DNA of 36,241 nucleotides from a virus. The stretch spans positions 1-36,241 of the IMG/VR virus record IMGVR_UViG_3300009159_004928; one strand, 5' to 3'. Numbering within the stretch: position 1 is the first letter of the stretch; each line of letters begins with the position of its first letter. A model generated the notes under the pieces. The model did no database searches. It saw only the letters and a list, made by a program, of their open reading frames with translations, and was not told the origin of the DNA. Positions 1-9,488 of this stretch are shown here, in pieces. Position numbers and translations under genes: made by a program.

Positions 1-2682
1 GCCGGCTCTGCTGATGTAGCAAATAGTATAGCTAATGGAACTAGTAATATTAACACACCCATAGCAGGTGGAAACATTACTGTTGGCATTGGTGGTACTG
101 CTAATACTGCAATATTTACTACTTCGGGTATAACTGCTAATACATTTACTGGTAATTTATTCCTATCAGTTTCTGGTACTACTAATGCCGCAATAGTTTC
201 TGCGAATATGGCTGGAAGCGACTATTTTAGAATTCTTGTAGGTGGTACAGCAACTGACGGTGGATTTGTTGAATTTGCAACAGCCGATAACGGCAACGAA
301 CCTATTTATTTTAGACAATATAACGTATCAGGTTCGGTTGGTTTTGGTACTGTAGCAAGAACACTTACATTATTAGATGCATCAGGTGATACATACATAC
401 CAGGAAAACTTACTACAACCGGAAATATTGTTGCTAACTCAGGTGGTTTTTTTGTTGGTAATGGTTACTATTTAACTGGCGTTGACCAATTAGCTGCCGG
501 ATCTGCTGATGTAGCAAATAGTATAGCTAATGGAACTAGTAATATTAACACACCCATAGCAGGTGGAAATATTACTGTTGGCATTGGTGGAACAAGTAAC
601 ACAATTATCTTTACTAGCACAGGTGTTAATGTTGCTGGATATATTTCTCCTAGTGTAGGCAGTGGTACTAATGGTATTATATGGCCTACTAATATCGGCG
701 GTGGAACGGGAGATGTTGCAAGTATTAAATATTATGCAGTAACCGGTGAACAAACAAGATTAGAAATAAATGTACAAAATGACTATGCTAGCGGTGCAGT
801 TAGAGATGATTTGTATTTTACTACAGCAGGTTACACGGTTGTTAATAATTCTACTGAAGCTACATCAACTACCGACGCTCCGTTTCAAGTTCTAGGTGGC
901 GCAGGCGTAGCTAAGAAATTATATGTTGGTGGAAACATTGAAGCTGGCACAAACTACATAAAGGGAAATGGTTACTATCTAACCGGGGTTGACCAATTAG
1001 CAGCCGGCTCTGCTGACATAGCAAATAGTATAGCTAATGGAACTAGTAATATCAACACACCCATAGCAGGTGGAAATATTACTGTTGGTATCGGCGGAGT
1101 AGGAAATACTGTAATATTTACCAGTACTGGGGTAAATGTAGCCGGGACACTAAATGTATCAGGTAATTTAACTGTTAATGGAACAACTACATCGGTAAAC
1201 TCAACAGTAACACGTGTAGTAGATCCAATCTTTGAATTAGGTGGTGGCGCAAATGGCGCGGCATTAACAACAGATGATAACAAAGATAGAGGTTTGTTAT
1301 TACATTATTATAGTGGAGCTAATCCCTTAGATGCATTCATGGGATGGGATGACAGTGCTGGAGAATTTGTATTTAGTAGCAATGTAACTGTTTCTAGTGA
1401 AGTAGTTACATTTAACAATTATGCTAATGTCAAGGCTGAATATTTTCTAGGCAACGGTTATTATTTAACCGGAGTTGATGCTCTATCTGCAGGTTCTGCG
1501 GACGTAGCTAACAGTATAGCTAATGGAACAAGTAATATCAACACACCTGCGTCAGGTGGAAATATTACCGTAACTATCGGTGGTGTAGCGAATACAGTAG
1601 TGTTTACTTCTACCGGAATGAATGTAATAGGGAATATCACAACTGCTGGCGCTGGTGGAAACTTATCTGGTGCAAACTACATATCTGCCAATTTCTTTAC
1701 TGGTAATGGTAGTTTATTAACATCAATTACCGGTGCTAATGTGTCAGGTCAAGTCACATATGCGGGAACTGCTAATAGTGTTGCAGGTGCTAATGTAAGT
1801 GGTACAGTAAGTAGTGCTTCTACCGCGGGTACTGTAACAACAGCCGCACAACCTAATATTACTTCAGTAGGTACATTAACTAGTTTAGCTGTTACTGCTA
1901 ATGTAAGTGCAGGTAACCTTAAAACTGACAATCTATTATATGCTAACGGTGTTGCTTATAGCATTGGGTCAGGCTCTGCGGTTGCTGGGTCTAATACACA
2001 GATACAATTTAATGATTCTGGTAGTTTTGGTGGCAACGCAAATTTAACATTTAATAAAGCAACTGCAATTCTTACAGCAAATTACTTTGCTGGTACATTA
2101 ACAACAAACGCACAACCTAATGTAACTTCAGTCGGAACATTAAGTAGTCTAACCGTAGGAAACGCAACTGCAAATACAATTTTTGGTAACGGTACAATTA
2201 CGGCAGCTGGAAATGTCTCATTTACTGGCGCAAGTGTAAGTTTAGGATCAATTGGTAATTTAAGTATTACAGGTGGTGCAGCCAACTATTTCTTAAAGAC
2301 TGATGGAGCAGGAAGTTTAAGTTGGGCAACACCTTCAGGTGGTGTAGGCGGCACAGGTTTAACATACACACCAGACACTGCACCCCCAGCAACAGGTAAT
2401 GTTTTGGGTGACCAGTGGTTTAATACAACTACAAATGTATTGTACGAATACATAAATGATGGTACTGGTAGTTATTGGGTTGACACAAGTTCACCTAGCA
2501 TTAGTTCAAATAGTTCTCTTGTAGGTGCAATAACAATACAAGATGAAGGTAGCAATTTAACTAATGCTGTTTCAAGTATTAATTTTGTTGGATCAGCAGT
2601 TACCGCATCAAACATTGGTAATGCAGTAACAGTAACAATAACAGCAGACACAGTAAGCCCATTCTTGTTAATGGGAGCATAA
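1..2682 (+). CDS. Tail-fibre-like repeat structural protein (5'-partial)
   Basis: The frame is open from base 1, so the gene begins upstream of the window; the Met at 208 is internal, because the sequence before it already encodes the same repeat found later. About 893 residues are visible. A 45-residue unit (GNGYYLTGVDQLAAGSADV, then an IANGTSNINTP stretch) occurs four times, at 1-96 (cut by the edge), 457-591, 964-1098 and 1450-1584. Downstream are fibre motifs I know from marine phage proteins: FTGNGSLLTSITGANVSG, then AQPNITSVGTLTSL twice, and a TQIQFNDSGSFGG block. Near the C-terminus is a GDQWFNTTTNVLYEY motif, which recurs in altered form in the gene at 15875. No signal peptide or enzyme motif is seen. 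I infer an elongated, probably trimeric beta-rich fibre or virion-decorating protein. The exact virion position is unknown. Confidence 0.8.
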   Translation, partial: AGSADVANSIANGTSNINTPIAGGNITVGIGGTANTAIFTTSGITANTFTGNLFLSVSGTTNAAIVSANMAGSDYFRILVGGTATDGGFVEFATADNGNEPIYFRQYNVSGSVGFGTVARTLTLLDASGDTYIPGKLTTTGNIVANSGGFFVGNGYYLTGVDQLAAGSADVANSIANGTSNINTPIAGGNITVGIGGTSNTIIFTSTGVNVAGYISPSVGSGTNGIIWPTNIGGGTGDVASIKYYAVTGEQTRLEINVQNDYASGAVRDDLYFTTAGYTVVNNSTEATSTTDAPFQVLGGAGVAKKLYVGGNIEAGTNYIKGNGYYLTGVDQLAAGSADIANSIANGTSNINTPIAGGNITVGIGGVGNTVIFTSTGVNVAGTLNVSGNLTVNGTTTSVNSTVTRVVDPIFELGGGANGAALTTDDNKDRGLLLHYYSGANPLDAFMGWDDSAGEFVFSSNVTVSSEVVTFNNYANVKAEYFLGNGYYLTGVDALSAGSADVANSIANGTSNINTPASGGNITVTIGGVANTVVFTSTGMNVIGNITTAGAGGNLSGANYISANFFTGNGSLLTSITGANVSGQVTYAGTANSVAGANVSGTVSSASTAGTVTTAAQPNITSVGTLTSLAVTANVSAGNLKTDNLLYANGVAYSIGSGSAVAGSNTQIQFNDSGSFGGNANLTFNKATAILTANYFAGTLTTNAQPNVTSVGTLSSLTVGNATANTIFGNGTITAAGNVSFTGASVSLGSIGNLSITGGAANYFLKTDGAGSLSWATPSGGVGGTGLTYTPDTAPPATGNVLGDQWFNTTTNVLYEYINDGTGSYWVDTSSPSISSNSSLVGAITIQDEGSNLTNAVSSINFVGSAVTASNIGNAVTVTITADTVSPFLLMGA
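457..1584 (+). repeat. In-frame 135-bp coding repeat, three full copies here plus one at the window edge
   Basis: Copies lie at 457-591, 964-1098 and 1450-1584, with a truncated one at 1-96. The ends of successive copies are 495, 507 and 486 bases apart, all multiples of three, so the repeats stay in frame. Copies 1 to 3 are nearly identical at DNA level over the AGSADVANSIANGTSNINTP stretch, while copy 4 has drifted (for example TPASGG for TPIAGG). The spacers between copies differ in sequence. This looks like duplication of a structural module, or gene conversion among copies, within a fibre gene. Confidence 0.85.
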
Positions 2683-2691
2683 GGATAAGAA

Positions 2692-3855
2692 ATGGCATTA
2701 ACAAAATTAGAATCATACATGGTCGGACCAACTGCATCGACTCCAAAAATTACTTCATTAGCATATTCTGGTGTTACCATTGGGGCTAATTCATTTGGTG
2801 GAGAAACATTAACTATTACTGGATCTGGATTCAGTTCCGGTGCAGTTGTTTATATTGACACTACGAGTTGTGCAACTACATTTGTTAATTCAACTACTTT
2901 AACATTTACTGGACCTGCAAAAAGTGCAGGTTCATATCATCTTTATGTTTATAATACTGATGGAAGTTTTGCTTTAAAGCCCGGTGGAATTACCTTTATC
3001 ACTTATGTTACACCAACAGTAGAATACTTAGTAGTAGCAGGTGGCGGCGGTGGCGGTACGCAGAGTGGGGGTGGCGGTGGCGCTGGTGGATATAGAACTG
3101 CTACAGGATTTGCTGTTGCATCTGGTACACCTATCACAGTAACAGTGGGTGGTGGAGGCGCAGGGACTGCTGCCGGTGGCAACGGTGACAGACCTGCCGG
3201 AACTAGTGGTAGTCCTTCAGTTTTTTCTACAATCACTTCACTAGGAGGTGGTGGCGGTGGTTGTTATAGGGGTGGCGTCGGCCTAGCTGGTAATTCTGGT
3301 GGTTCTGGGGGTGGCGGCGGCGTAGGTGGGAGTGCTGGTGCTGCTGGAGGTAGTGGAACAGCAGGCCAAGGTTTTGATGGTGGCATAGGCGGTCCAGATA
3401 ATAGTAGCAATCAAGATGTAGGTGGCGGTGGTGGCGGAGCAGGAGCTGTAGGAGTTTCATACACTGATGCAAACACCGCAATAAGAGGTAATGGCGGCGC
3501 CGGATCAACATCATCTATATCAGGTACAAGTGTTACTTACGCCGGCGGCGGTGGCGGTGGCACATATGGTGGTCCGAGAGCTGGAGAAGGCGGCACAGGC
3601 GGCGGTGGCGCTGGTGGAAATAGTACTGGTAGTGTTACCGCATCAAATGGAAATCCTAATACCGGTGGAGGTGGCGGTGGTGGTTGGGAGTTTAATAATG
3701 CCGGTGGCACTGGTGGTTCAGGTGTTGTTATAATTCGTTACGCAGACACATATAACGCAGCCACAGCAACAACTAACTTAGAGGCCGGATATCCAGTTGT
3801 TAGTGGTGGATATAGAGTATACAAGTGGATTACATCCGGTAGTATAACATTTTAA
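2692..3855 (+). CDS. TIG/IPT-domain plus glycine-rich adhesin-like protein
   Basis: 387 aa; ATG preceded by AAGGA in ATAAGGATAAGA, 9 bases after the previous stop. Residues about 15-105 form an IPT/TIG-like Ig fold (GGETLTITGSGFSSGAVVYI, then TFVNSTTLTFTGP). From about 110 (VEYLVVAGGGGGG) to 345 the chain is glycine-rich, with many GGGGG runs, and closes with GGSGVVIIRYADT. The C-terminus (YRVYKWITSGSITF) matches the end of a glycine-rich virion protein type common in marine phage genomes. Gly-rich regions of this kind in phage adhesins can form polyglycine-II sheets that carry variable receptor-binding loops; that role is inferred here. Two other proteins in the window (16429 and 23824) carry related Gly-rich regions. 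A tail-tip adhesin is the likeliest job. Confidence 0.75.
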   Translation: MALTKLESYMVGPTASTPKITSLAYSGVTIGANSFGGETLTITGSGFSSGAVVYIDTTSCATTFVNSTTLTFTGPAKSAGSYHLYVYNTDGSFALKPGGITFITYVTPTVEYLVVAGGGGGGTQSGGGGGAGGYRTATGFAVASGTPITVTVGGGGAGTAAGGNGDRPAGTSGSPSVFSTITSLGGGGGGCYRGGVGLAGNSGGSGGGGGVGGSAGAAGGSGTAGQGFDGGIGGPDNSSNQDVGGGGGGAGAVGVSYTDANTAIRGNGGAGSTSSISGTSVTYAGGGGGGTYGGPRAGEGGTGGGGAGGNSTGSVTASNGNPNTGGGGGGGWEFNNAGGTGGSGVVIIRYADTYNAATATTNLEAGYPVVSGGYRVYKWITSGSITF

Positions 3856-3865
3856 CTAAATATAC
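3856..3865 (+). promoter_or_regulatory. Candidate phage late promoter (CTAAATATAC)
   Basis: The ten bases CTAAATATAC start immediately after the stop of the preceding gene and 25 bases before the next ATG. The identical ten bases recur at 27669 before the PAAR gene, and a close variant lies at 9463. They resemble the T4-type late -10 element (TATAAATA), which is recognised without a -35 box. Assignment rests on position and recurrence only. Confidence 0.45.
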
Positions 3866-3880
3866 ATAGAGATAAAAAAC

Positions 3881-4621
3881 ATGGCATTTCCAAGTAGTCC
3901 AATAAACGGTCAGTTAGCGGTACAAAATGGTATCACGTATACCTACAACAGTACATATAGTTCTTGGACACGAAACCCATCTACACTACCAACATTAAGC
4001 GTAGTGGTTGATACTTTCACTGGCAATGGTAGTACAGTAGCATTTACATTAAGTGTTACCCCAAGCAACGCAGACTTTGTTAGCATTAATATTGACGGTG
4101 TAAGTCAGTTAAAATCAGCTTATACATTATCAACAAACATAGTAACATTTACTGGTACACCCGCAAATGGTTCAGTCATTGAAGTTAAATCATGGAATTC
4201 GGCAGCAGTTGGAGTACTAACTGGATTAACATTTGATAGTTTTACAGGTAACGGCTCAGCGGTAGCATATACATTAAGCACAACACCAACAAATAAAAAC
4301 TTTACAATAGTAACAATTGGTGGCATCACACAAGAAAAAGTTAATTATAATGTAAGTGGAACAACACTAACATTTACAACAGCACCACCAAACACTGCAC
4401 CAATTGAAGTAACTACATTTGGTCCTGCAATCAATACCGCAGTAGCGGCAGGATCAAGTACACAAATTCAAATTAATTCTAGTGGTATATTAGCTGGATC
4501 ACCAAATTTAACATTCAACACAAGTACTAATACACTGAATGCAACAAACATTACACAAAACGGAACACCAATAACAACATTAGGAAAATCCATAGCAATG
4601 TCTATGGTATTTGGAGGATAA
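3881..4621 (+). CDS. Small tail-fibre/structural protein with duplicated beta module
   Basis: 246 aa. The N-terminus (FPSSPINGQLAVQNGITYTY, then SSWTR) is a motif I associate with phage tail proteins. It is followed by two tandem copies of a ~55-residue module starting FTGNGSTVAFTLS and FTGNGSAVAYTLS, each ending in an IEVK/IEVT strand (about residues 45-105 and 115-175). A TQIQINSSGILAGSPNLTFN block near residue 193 matches the TQIQFNDSG block of the first gene, so the two proteins share a module. The short hydrophobic ending AMSMVFGG parallels the LLMGA ending of the first gene. No catalytic motif is seen. It sits inside the fibre cluster, and its role there is inferred as a fibre segment or decoration. 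A CTAAATATAC motif precedes it. Confidence 0.75.
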   Translation: MAFPSSPINGQLAVQNGITYTYNSTYSSWTRNPSTLPTLSVVVDTFTGNGSTVAFTLSVTPSNADFVSINIDGVSQLKSAYTLSTNIVTFTGTPANGSVIEVKSWNSAAVGVLTGLTFDSFTGNGSAVAYTLSTTPTNKNFTIVTIGGITQEKVNYNVSGTTLTFTTAPPNTAPIEVTTFGPAINTAVAAGSSTQIQINSSGILAGSPNLTFNTSTNTLNATNITQNGTPITTLGKSIAMSMVFGG

Positions 4622-4622
4622 C

Positions 4623-4982
4623 ATGGCAGCACCTAACATAGTAAACGTATCAACAATCACTGGTAAACTAGCAGTACAAGCAGTTGGAACTAGTGCAACA
4701 GCAATAGTAACAAACAGTGCCGCAAGTGGACAAGTATACAAAATAAATATTTTGACAATTTCAAACATAGATGCAGGTAATATAGGCTTGATTACTGTAG
4801 ATGTATTCAGATCCAGCACCGCATATAGAATAGCCAGCAATATCAGTGTGCCGATAGGAAGTTCATTCACACCAATCGACAAGTCTACTATATACTACTT
4901 AGAAGAAGGTGATACTCTTAGATTGACTGCAAATGCAGTAAGCAGATTTGAAGCAACATGCAGTTATGAGGTTATTAGCTAA
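4623..4982 (+). CDS. Small beta-rich virion protein, paired with the LamG giant downstream
   Basis: 119 aa, starting MAAPNIVNVSTITGKLAV. I chose ATG 4623 over a TTG at 4611 because GGAGG (4613-4617) sits 5 bases upstream of the ATG. The protein is short, beta-strand-rich and without Cys motifs of note; the segment STIYYLEEGDTLRLTANAVS is a turn-and-strand pattern like that of small phage neck, tail or fibre-attachment proteins. Its stop overlaps the ATG of the 1492-aa LamG protein by one base (TAATG). The same arrangement of a ~110-aa beta protein followed by a TIG/Ig/LamG giant recurs at 9489-12370, suggesting each small protein partners its neighbour, perhaps as an adaptor. Function is not established. 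Confidence 0.75.
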   Translation: MAAPNIVNVSTITGKLAVQAVGTSATAIVTNSAASGQVYKINILTISNIDAGNIGLITVDVFRSSTAYRIASNISVPIGSSFTPIDKSTIYYLEEGDTLRLTANAVSRFEATCSYEVIS

Positions 4983-7900
4983 TGTTAAACAGTGGTTTCA
5001 GGGGTAAACGTGCAACTGATGGTACTGGCGCAATTTCTGCACAAACTCAATCAGTTCAAGCAACTAACCCAGTTCCTAAAATTAATAGTTGGGCAGTAAC
5101 TGACAATAGTTATGTTGCTATTGATGATACTGCGGCTACGTCTGGTGCAACGATTGTAGTATATGGGAATAACTTTGTAACCAATATGACAGTTTACATT
5201 GGTAATATTTCAGTAGCCGCAACGTACTTAGATTCAACTAGAATTACATTTACTGCACCTACACTGAGTAATGGTACATACGTTATTTACGTAATCACTC
5301 CTCAAGGAGCCGCCGCACTATTGACTCCTGGTATTATTTATTCTGGGTTTCCTACTTGGTCAACGTCTACGTACATTAGCACTGTTACTGCAATTAATAT
5401 TCAATTACTAGCTACCGGTGACGCACCATTGACATATGCGTTGCAAGGTGGTAGTACATTACCAACAGGAATTTCATTAACAAGTACCGGGGTATTAACC
5501 GGGACTGCAACTAGTGTTACAACTGATAGTGTGTTTTATTTTACTGTTATAGTAGATGATGCACAATTACAAAGTACTCAGCAATCAATAACATTGACTT
5601 TTCAATTTGGTGAGCCTTACTTTAAATATACAACATTGTTATTGAACGGTGAAACAAGCGTGACTCCATTCATTAGTGACGCAAGTACAAATAGTTTTGG
5701 TTTGACAATTGCAGGTGATACAAAACCTACTAAGTTTACACCATACAGTGAGGGTTATTATAGTAACTATTTTGATGGTACTGGGGATTATTTAAATATA
5801 GCAAGCAATGCGGCATTTGCTTTTGGTACAAGTGACTTCACCATTGAATTTTGGGCTTATCCAACTGTTAATGCAAGACAAGATTGGATAGATTTTGATA
5901 GTGGTGGCGGTTATAGATTATTAGTTTATTATGATGGATCTAATATTATTTACTATTCTAGCGGCGCCAGGATCACTGGATCAGCGATGACATTAAATAC
6001 CTGGCAACACATTGCGGTAGTTCGTAATTCGGGATCAACTAAATTATACATCAATGGAAGTCAAAGTGGTAGCACATACTCAGACAGTATAAACTTTCTT
6101 GCACAACAATTAACAATTGCTAAAGACAATGCCGGTTCAACTTATGTTACAGGATATATGAGCAATGTTCGTATTGTAAAAGGCACCGCAGTATATACCG
6201 CAACGTTTACACCGCCTACATCACCATTGACTGCAATAGCAAACACAAGTTTATTGACCTGTCAGAGTAATAGATTTATTGACATATCTGCTAATGCTTT
6301 TGCAATAACAGTCAACGGAGATGTATCAATATCACCTAACATACCATTCATTGCAAGTAGCAGTTACGCTACATACGGTAGTGCATACTTTGATGGTACT
6401 GGGGATTATTTAACTACAACAGGTACAGCCGCTGGCACCGGTAATTTAACATACGAATGTTGGTTTTATTCAACTTCATTGGCGGTACCGCAGGTTATAT
6501 TCACCACACGTACGGGAAATACATCTGATGGTTTTCAATGTATGTTAGATACCGGCGGTGAATTTCGTGTTGGTTATACCAATATTAATTTTATTAGTAG
6601 TGCTGTAAGTCTTGGTAAATTAAATAGATGGTATCATGTTGCTGTCACAAGATCATCAGGAACAGTTACATTGTGGATTGATGGCATCTCAATTGGCACC
6701 TCAGGAAGAGCAGACAACCTAACATCTACTGCGGTTGGTATTGGCGCAGGCAGAGATTCCGCCGGAGCAAACCCAGTTACCGGATATATTTCTAATTTAA
6801 GATTTATAATAGGCACCGCAGTTTATACAACAGCATTCACCCCGCCAACCTCACCACTAACAGCAATAGCAAATACAAGTTTATTAACATTACAATATAA
6901 TGGTGGTGCAACTAATCAAGCTATTATAGATAATGGACCGTTTAACAACATTATTACAAGAGTAGGTAATACAAGTCAAGGATCATTTAGTCCGTATAGT
7001 GTAACAGGTTGGAGTTTAAATTTTAATCGTAGTAGAATAGATTCTACTCTCACCGGTAAATCACCGGGCACTGGTTCATTTACATACGAATTGTTTTTTA
7101 ATGTAACAATCAAAGAGGCGGTCATTAATAATGTTGCCACATTGTTCAGTACACGGGGAGGAGGTACCGGTGCTGATGGATTTGACGTTCAAATTACAAC
7201 CGCCGGCTCAGTAGAAATCGGTACATCAGGGTCTATTTTGTTTACTTCTAGTGCCGGATTAGTGACCAATGGTGTATGGTATCATTTAGCAATAGTCAGA
7301 AACGGTACAACAAACTGGACAGTATATTTAAATGGAAGTTCTATCGGTACGATAATTAACTCTACCAATTTCACATCAACTGACTTCTATATGGGAGTTT
7401 TTGGAGGAAATGGTAATGATTGGTTTAAAGGTTACATAAGCAATTTTAGATATACCCGTACAGCGGTATACACCGCAACCTTTACTACACCTACGTCACC
7501 GTTAACGGTAATTGTAAACACAGAATATTTGGTATGTCAATCTAATCGATTAGTAGATAATTCACCCAACAATTTCACGGTTACACCGGTGGCTGTAAAC
7601 GGATCATCTAGCATTCAAGCCTTTAGTCCATTCGGTAGTGTATCTGAAGCAACGCCTATTAGTTATAGTAACTATTTTGATGGTACTGGTGATTATTTAG
7701 ACGTTCCGGCAGGCAATTCAGCGTTATCATTAGGTACAAGTGACTTCACTGTTGAATTTTGGTTCTATGCCGGATCGACCGCAACTAAAGCATTAATTGA
7801 TTGCAGAAATCCTGATACTGGAAATGCTGGGTTTGATATTTCATATTTAACACCAAATAAAATAAGATTTAGTACCAGTGGAATCGCATATATAGATAGC

Positions 7901-9460
7901 ACAACTACCGTCACTGCTAACACATGGTATCATATCGCACTGACCCGAACGTCTAATGTGTTTAGCATGTACATCAACGGCACAGTCGATTCCACTACAT
8001 ATACCGGTAGTTCTGTGCAAAACTTTACAAACACTAATTATAGAATTGGTTCAGGAGCAAACGGTGCGTTTACAGGATACATATCAAATGTTCGTATTAT
8101 AAAAGGTACAGCAGTCGTTCCTCCGGCAAGCGGACCAACAACACCGTTGACCGCAGTGGCAAATACAAGTTTGTTAACATGTCAATCAACTACTATTGTT
8201 GATAATAGTGTTAACAACTTAACATTAACCGCTAACGGTGATACTAAGCCAAAGCAATTCAACCCATTCGGATATACTGCACAAATTAATACAATTTACA
8301 CACCAAGTATACATGGTGGCAGTGCATACTTTGATGGTACCGGGGATTACTTGAGTACACCTACTAATACTGCACTTAATTTTAGCACTGGTGATTTTAC
8401 AGTAGAAGCATGGGTTTATCCAAATTCACTTGCCGCAGATTGGTTTATCATCAGTTCAACAGGATCCGGTGGGCTTTTCTTTGGACTGGCAGCAGGACAA
8501 GGTTATGGTTGGGGTAGAACCGCAACAGCATGGGATTATCGTGTTGCTGGATATGATAAAATTAATCAATGGCAACATATCGCAGTTACACGAAGTGGTA
8601 CAAGTATGCGATTATTTTTTAATGGAACTCAAATTGGAACAACACAAACCATATCCACTGCTTATAATCTAGGAACAACCAGCACAACAATTGGCAGTCA
8701 AGGTGCTAACTATTATCTCAATGGTTATATCTCTAACCTGCGTGTGGTCAAAGGTACTGCAATCTATACCAGCAACTTCTTACCACCCGCACAATCACTA
8801 ACAAATTATTCTACTACAGTTCCATCAACATTGTTATTGAACTTTGACAACGGTGGTATAGTTGACCAACATTCTACAAATGTATTAGAAACTGTGGGTA
8901 ATGCACAGTTAAGTACTGCGGTTAAGAAATACGGTAATGCTAGTATGTATTTTGATGGTACTGGTGACCTTTTAACAATACCAAATAATCCATCACATGC
9001 TGCATTGGGAACATCAGATTTTACTTTAGAGTTATGGTTTAATCAAACTGTTTTAAATGCCAGAGATAATTATCTTATTTCCCATCGTGTAGGTGGTTAT
9101 GCACCATTTTTATTCTGGATCAACAGTGGAGGTTCATTAAGATATTACTCAAGTTCGGATTTAGGTAGTTGGGGTTTGGCAAATGATATTGCTTTGGGTG
9201 CAATATCTCTTAATACATGGTATCATCTCGCATACACTCGGAGTGGATCTACATTTAAAGTGTTTTTAAATGGTGCTCAAGTATATACACACACATCTTC
9301 TGCAACATTTACCACAGCAACTACTGCACTTAACATAGGTGGTCAAGTTGGAGGTGGTGATAACTTTACTGGATACATTGATGATATAAGATTTACAAAA
9401 GGTGTTGCTAGATACACTGCTAACTTCACTGCACCGACAGCGGCATTTATAGGACGATAA
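4982..9460 (+). CDS. Giant TIG/Ig-like/LamG adhesin (six LamG modules)
   Basis: 1492 aa. Domains in order: TIG/IPT-like Ig fold at about 35-120 (SGATIVVYGNNFVTNMTVYI); a putative-Ig (He_PIG-like) domain at about 125-208 (LPTGISLTSTGVLTGTATS); then six LamG/concanavalin-A-like jellyrolls whose hallmark FDGTGDY strand lies near residues 263, 470, 677 (degenerate, WSLNFNRSRID), 899, 1117 and 1324. Each LamG unit runs about 207-222 residues with the pattern FDGTGDY, DFTIEFW, W-H-AVVR, LYINGSQ, GYMSNVRIVKGTAVYT. No catalytic residues are seen. Such folds bind glycans, so I infer host-surface recognition by a long fibre. It shares its whole architecture, and a distinctive last module (STAVKKYGNAS, then GYIDDIRFTKG), with the 850-aa protein at 9818, which has only three LamG units. 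Confidence 0.8.
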   Translation: MLNSGFRGKRATDGTGAISAQTQSVQATNPVPKINSWAVTDNSYVAIDDTAATSGATIVVYGNNFVTNMTVYIGNISVAATYLDSTRITFTAPTLSNGTYVIYVITPQGAAALLTPGIIYSGFPTWSTSTYISTVTAINIQLLATGDAPLTYALQGGSTLPTGISLTSTGVLTGTATSVTTDSVFYFTVIVDDAQLQSTQQSITLTFQFGEPYFKYTTLLLNGETSVTPFISDASTNSFGLTIAGDTKPTKFTPYSEGYYSNYFDGTGDYLNIASNAAFAFGTSDFTIEFWAYPTVNARQDWIDFDSGGGYRLLVYYDGSNIIYYSSGARITGSAMTLNTWQHIAVVRNSGSTKLYINGSQSGSTYSDSINFLAQQLTIAKDNAGSTYVTGYMSNVRIVKGTAVYTATFTPPTSPLTAIANTSLLTCQSNRFIDISANAFAITVNGDVSISPNIPFIASSSYATYGSAYFDGTGDYLTTTGTAAGTGNLTYECWFYSTSLAVPQVIFTTRTGNTSDGFQCMLDTGGEFRVGYTNINFISSAVSLGKLNRWYHVAVTRSSGTVTLWIDGISIGTSGRADNLTSTAVGIGAGRDSAGANPVTGYISNLRFIIGTAVYTTAFTPPTSPLTAIANTSLLTLQYNGGATNQAIIDNGPFNNIITRVGNTSQGSFSPYSVTGWSLNFNRSRIDSTLTGKSPGTGSFTYELFFNVTIKEAVINNVATLFSTRGGGTGADGFDVQITTAGSVEIGTSGSILFTSSAGLVTNGVWYHLAIVRNGTTNWTVYLNGSSIGTIINSTNFTSTDFYMGVFGGNGNDWFKGYISNFRYTRTAVYTATFTTPTSPLTVIVNTEYLVCQSNRLVDNSPNNFTVTPVAVNGSSSIQAFSPFGSVSEATPISYSNYFDGTGDYLDVPAGNSALSLGTSDFTVEFWFYAGSTATKALIDCRNPDTGNAGFDISYLTPNKIRFSTSGIAYIDSTTTVTANTWYHIALTRTSNVFSMYINGTVDSTTYTGSSVQNFTNTNYRIGSGANGAFTGYISNVRIIKGTAVVPPASGPTTPLTAVANTSLLTCQSTTIVDNSVNNLTLTANGDTKPKQFNPFGYTAQINTIYTPSIHGGSAYFDGTGDYLSTPTNTALNFSTGDFTVEAWVYPNSLAADWFIISSTGSGGLFFGLAAGQGYGWGRTATAWDYRVAGYDKINQWQHIAVTRSGTSMRLFFNGTQIGTTQTISTAYNLGTTSTTIGSQGANYYLNGYISNLRVVKGTAIYTSNFLPPAQSLTNYSTTVPSTLLLNFDNGGIVDQHSTNVLETVGNAQLSTAVKKYGNASMYFDGTGDLLTIPNNPSHAALGTSDFTLELWFNQTVLNARDNYLISHRVGGYAPFLFWINSGGSLRYYSSSDLGSWGLANDIALGAISLNTWYHLAYTRSGSTFKVFLNGAQVYTHTSSATFTTATTALNIGGQVGGGDNFTGYIDDIRFTKGVARYTANFTAPTAAFIGR

Positions 9461-9462
9461 GA

Positions 9463-9472
9463 ATAAATATAG
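9463..9472 (+). promoter_or_regulatory. Candidate phage late promoter (ATAAATATAG)
   Basis: ATAAATATAG lies 2 bases after the stop of the 1492-aa gene and 16 bases before the ATG at 9489, in a 28-base gap. It is close to CTAAATATAC at 3856 and 27669 and to T4-type late promoters. AGGA of the ribosome binding site follows at 9479-9482. Confidence 0.4.
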
Positions 9473-9488
9473 AATAATAGGATAAATC

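Noticed and set aside
3233-3514. Long reading frame on the - strand opposite the Gly-rich gene, and similar frames opposite 16429-18510
   Set aside because: His/Leu/Pro-rich translation is what the antisense of GGN codons gives; no ribosome site, no family resemblance.
3040-3720. GGTGGC-rich tract resembling a minisatellite
   Set aside because: It is a continuous coding stretch for a Gly-rich protein domain; the bias follows the codons and no fixed period is seen.
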